This document shows, piece by piece, positions 5,950 through 7,962 of a stretch of 7,962 nucleotides of DNA. Each line of letters opens with the position of its first letter. The stretch's first letter is position 1. The stretch covers positions 1 to 7,962 of the forward strand of contig BEII01000054.1 of assembly GCA_002898935.1 (NCBI GenBank), in the 5' to 3' direction. The notes under the pieces were generated by a model. It was not told the origin of the DNA. It did not search any database and saw nothing but the letters and a program-made list of their open reading frames with translations. The stretch is from a bacterium HR32 (GTDB taxonomy: Bacteria; Sysuimicrobiota; Sysuimicrobiia; Sysuimicrobiales; Sysuimicrobiaceae). A program made the translations under genes and the position numbers.

Positions 5950-7962
5950 ATGACCCAAGACCGCCACGCTCTGGACGTCCTGTGCGTGAACACCCTGCGG
6001 ACCCTGGCCATGGACGCAGTCGAGCGCGCCCGGTCAGGACACCCGGGCGCTCCCATGGGCTTCGCAGCGCCCGCGTACGTCCTGTGGACCCGCTTCCTGC
6101 GCCACAACCCGCGTAACCCTCTGTGGCCCGACCGCGACCGGTTCGTGCTGTCCGCGGGCCACGCGTCCATGCTGCTGTACGCGCTGCTGTACTTGAGCGG
6201 GTACGATCTCACGCTGGACGACCTCAAGCAGTTCCGACAGTGGGGCAGCCGGACCCCCGGCCACCCTGAGTTTCGCCTCACCCCCGGGGTGGAGTGCACC
6301 ACGGGGCCACTGGGGCAGGGGTTCGCGAACGCGGTGGGCATGGCCGTGGCGGAGCGCCACCTGGCGGCCACCTTCAACCGACCCGGGTACGAGATCGTGG
6401 ACCACTGGACGTACGTGGTGGCCTCCGACGGCGACCTCATGGAGGGCGTGTCCTACGAGGCGGCGTCCCTGGCCGGGCACCTGCGCCTGGGCAAGCTCAT
6501 CTGCCTGTACGACGCGAACGGCACCAGCCTCGCGGGGAGTACCGCCCTCACGTTCACCGAGGACGTCCGGGGCCGGTTCGAGGCCCTGGGCTGGCACGTG
6601 CAGGAGGTGCCGGACGGCAACGACCTGGAGGCCGTGGACGCCGCCATCCGGCAGGCCAGGGAAGAGAGCGGGCGGCCGTCCCTCGTGATCGTCCGCACCC
6701 GCATCGCCTTCGGCAGTCCTGGCAAGGAGGGCCGGTTCGAGGCGCACGGAGCGCCGCTGGGCGAGGACGAGGTCCGGCGTACCAAACAGAACCTGGGCTG
6801 GCCGTACCCGGAGCCGTTCGTGGTACCGGAACAGGCGTTGCGGGAGTTCCGTAAGGCGCGGGCGCGCGGGGAGGCACTGGAGGCAGCGTGGCAAGAGCGG
6901 TTCTGCGCGTACGCCCAGGCCTACCCGGACCTCGCGGCCCGGTGGGAACAGGCTCAGCGCGGACAGTTGCCGGAGGGGTGGGATCAGGGCCTGCCGACCT
7001 ATTCCGCGGGTGAGCGGGTGGCCACCCGCGCCGCGGCGGGTGCGGCGCTGCGGGCGTTGGCCGAGCGTGTGCCGTGGTTGGTGGGCGGGTCTGCAGACCT
7101 GAACCCCTCCACCAACACAGCGCTCCCAGGCGCCGGGGACTTCCAGAGCCCGGACCGTCCGCTGGGCCCGGTGCAGGGGAGTTGCGGCGGGCCCCAGGAC
7201 TACAGCGGCCGCAACCTGCACTTCGGCGTGCGCGAGCACGCCATGGCCGCCATCGCCAATGGCATCGCCTACCACGGCGGGCTGCGACCCTTCGTGGCCA
7301 CCTTCCTGGTGTTCTCCGACTACGCCCGGCCCGCCATCCGGCTGAGCGCGCTGTCTGAGCTCCCGGTGGTGTACGTGTTCACCCACGACTCGGTATTCCT
7401 GGGCGAGGATGGACCCACCCACCAGCCGGTGGAGCACCTGGCGTCCCTCCGGGCCATGCCTGGGCTCGTGGTGCTGCGGCCTGCGGACGCGGCGGAGGCG
7501 GTGGAAGCCTGGCGCTTCGCGGCAGAGTACCGGGAGGGTCCCGTGGCGCTCGTGCTGACCCGCCAGGCGGTACCCGTGTTGGACCGCAGTCGCTACGCCC
7601 CCGCCTCGGGCCTGCGGCGGGGCGGGTACGTGCTGGCGGACGCCCCAGGCGGCCCTCCCGAGGTCGTCCTGATCGCCACCGGCTCCGAGGTGGCGCTGTG
7701 CGTGGAGGCGTACGAACGACTCACCGGGGAAGGGGTGCGGACACGCGTGGTGAGTCTTCCCTCGTGGGAGCTGTTCGAACGCCAGCCACAGTCCTACCGG
7801 GAAGAGGTCCTGCCGCCGTCGGTGACCAAGCGGGTGGCGGTGGAGGCGGCGCGGCCCATGGGCTGGGAGCGGTGGGTGGGTTGCGACGGGCGCGTGCTGG
7901 GCGTGGACCGGTTCGGGGCCTCGGCGCCGTACCCGCGGATCGCAGAGGAGCTGGGGTTCACC
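5950..7962 (+). CDS. tkt: Transketolase (3' end beyond the window)
   Basis: Transketolase moves two-carbon ketol units between sugar phosphates in the non-oxidative pentose phosphate and Calvin pathways, using thiamine diphosphate and Mg2+ in a cytoplasmic homodimer. The frame is open for 671 codons to the window edge. Alignment by eye with the E. coli enzyme (663 residues) suggests only about 10-20 residues are missing. Recognisable residues are His31 in SGHPG, His71 in SAGHAS, His105 in GHPE, the metal ligands Asp160 and Asn190, His266 in AHGAPLG, catalytic Glu429 in FGVREHAM, Asp487 and His491 in GEDGPTHQP, and Arg538 in TRQ. The diphosphate motif reads SDGD rather than GDG, and the usual ISIDG after the Asn is TSLAG. 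Both lie close to the cofactor but keep the ligand positions. About 13 extra residues precede the catalytic Glu compared with E. coli, as in many Gram-positive-type enzymes. The ATG start has a good ribosome binding site. The gene is divergent from the protease operon and functionally unrelated to it. Confidence 0.96.
   Translation, partial: MTQDRHALDVLCVNTLRTLAMDAVERARSGHPGAPMGFAAPAYVLWTRFLRHNPRNPLWPDRDRFVLSAGHASMLLYALLYLSGYDLTLDDLKQFRQWGSRTPGHPEFRLTPGVECTTGPLGQGFANAVGMAVAERHLAATFNRPGYEIVDHWTYVVASDGDLMEGVSYEAASLAGHLRLGKLICLYDANGTSLAGSTALTFTEDVRGRFEALGWHVQEVPDGNDLEAVDAAIRQAREESGRPSLVIVRTRIAFGSPGKEGRFEAHGAPLGEDEVRRTKQNLGWPYPEPFVVPEQALREFRKARARGEALEAAWQERFCAYAQAYPDLAARWEQAQRGQLPEGWDQGLPTYSAGERVATRAAAGAALRALAERVPWLVGGSADLNPSTNTALPGAGDFQSPDRPLGPVQGSCGGPQDYSGRNLHFGVREHAMAAIANGIAYHGGLRPFVATFLVFSDYARPAIRLSALSELPVVYVFTHDSVFLGEDGPTHQPVEHLASLRAMPGLVVLRPADAAEAVEAWRFAAEYREGPVALVLTRQAVPVLDRSRYAPASGLRRGGYVLADAPGGPPEVVLIATGSEVALCVEAYERLTGEGVRTRVVSLPSWELFERQPQSYREEVLPPSVTKRVAVEAARPMGWERWVGCDGRVLGVDRFGASAPYPRIAEELGFT

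Noticed and set aside
4173..6116. Plus-strand open frame of 647 codons antisense to the TPR-CHAT gene
   Set aside because: It overlaps the transketolase start in another frame, lacks any family motif, and opposes a gene with clear TPR and CHAT motifs.
6034..7437. Minus-strand open frame of 467 codons opposite transketolase
   Set aside because: It is antisense to an unmistakable transketolase. The absence of stops follows from GC-rich third positions.

Overview
The window is very GC-rich, densely coding bacterial DNA. It uses GTG starts, third codon positions are nearly all G or C, and Shine-Dalgarno sites are strong purine runs. These traits, together with the transketolase and acyl-CoA ligase types, fit a high-GC bacterium, possibly a deep-branching Bacillota or a similar thermophilic lineage. 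The sequence alone does not settle the taxon. No phage, insertion sequence, tRNA, rRNA or CRISPR array is visible, and no stretch over 300 bases lacks a gene.

Left part (1-1641, plus strand): the last 19 codons of an upstream gene, which look like the tail of an ABC-transporter ATPase, are followed at once by a complete acyl-CoA synthetase of the ANL superfamily. The two look co-transcribed, and ABC importer genes beside an acyl-CoA ligase suggest uptake and activation of an organic acid.

Middle part (5879 down to 1644, minus strand): a tight two-gene operon. The first gene encodes a 941-residue protein with about nine TPR-like helical repeats followed by a CHAT (caspase/separase-like) cysteine peptidase domain with its His/Cys dyad intact. 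The second, 21 nt downstream behind a very strong ribosome binding site, encodes a 462-residue subtilisin-family (S8) serine protease. That protease has its full catalytic set, an N-terminal region resembling a propeptide, and no secretion signal. This pair is the most interesting content of the window. It looks like an intracellular two-protease module in which a TPR sensor controls a caspase-like enzyme that may activate, or be activated by, the subtilase. Such an arrangement is reminiscent of bacterial conflict or programmed-death systems, but that role is inference.

Right part (5950-7962, plus strand): a transketolase of the pentose phosphate pathway, divergent from the protease operon across a 70-bp gap that holds a plausible promoter. 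Its last dozen or so residues lie beyond the window edge. The protease operon is therefore a two-gene cassette between metabolic genes. It ends convergently, only 2 bp from the acyl-CoA ligase stop codon.
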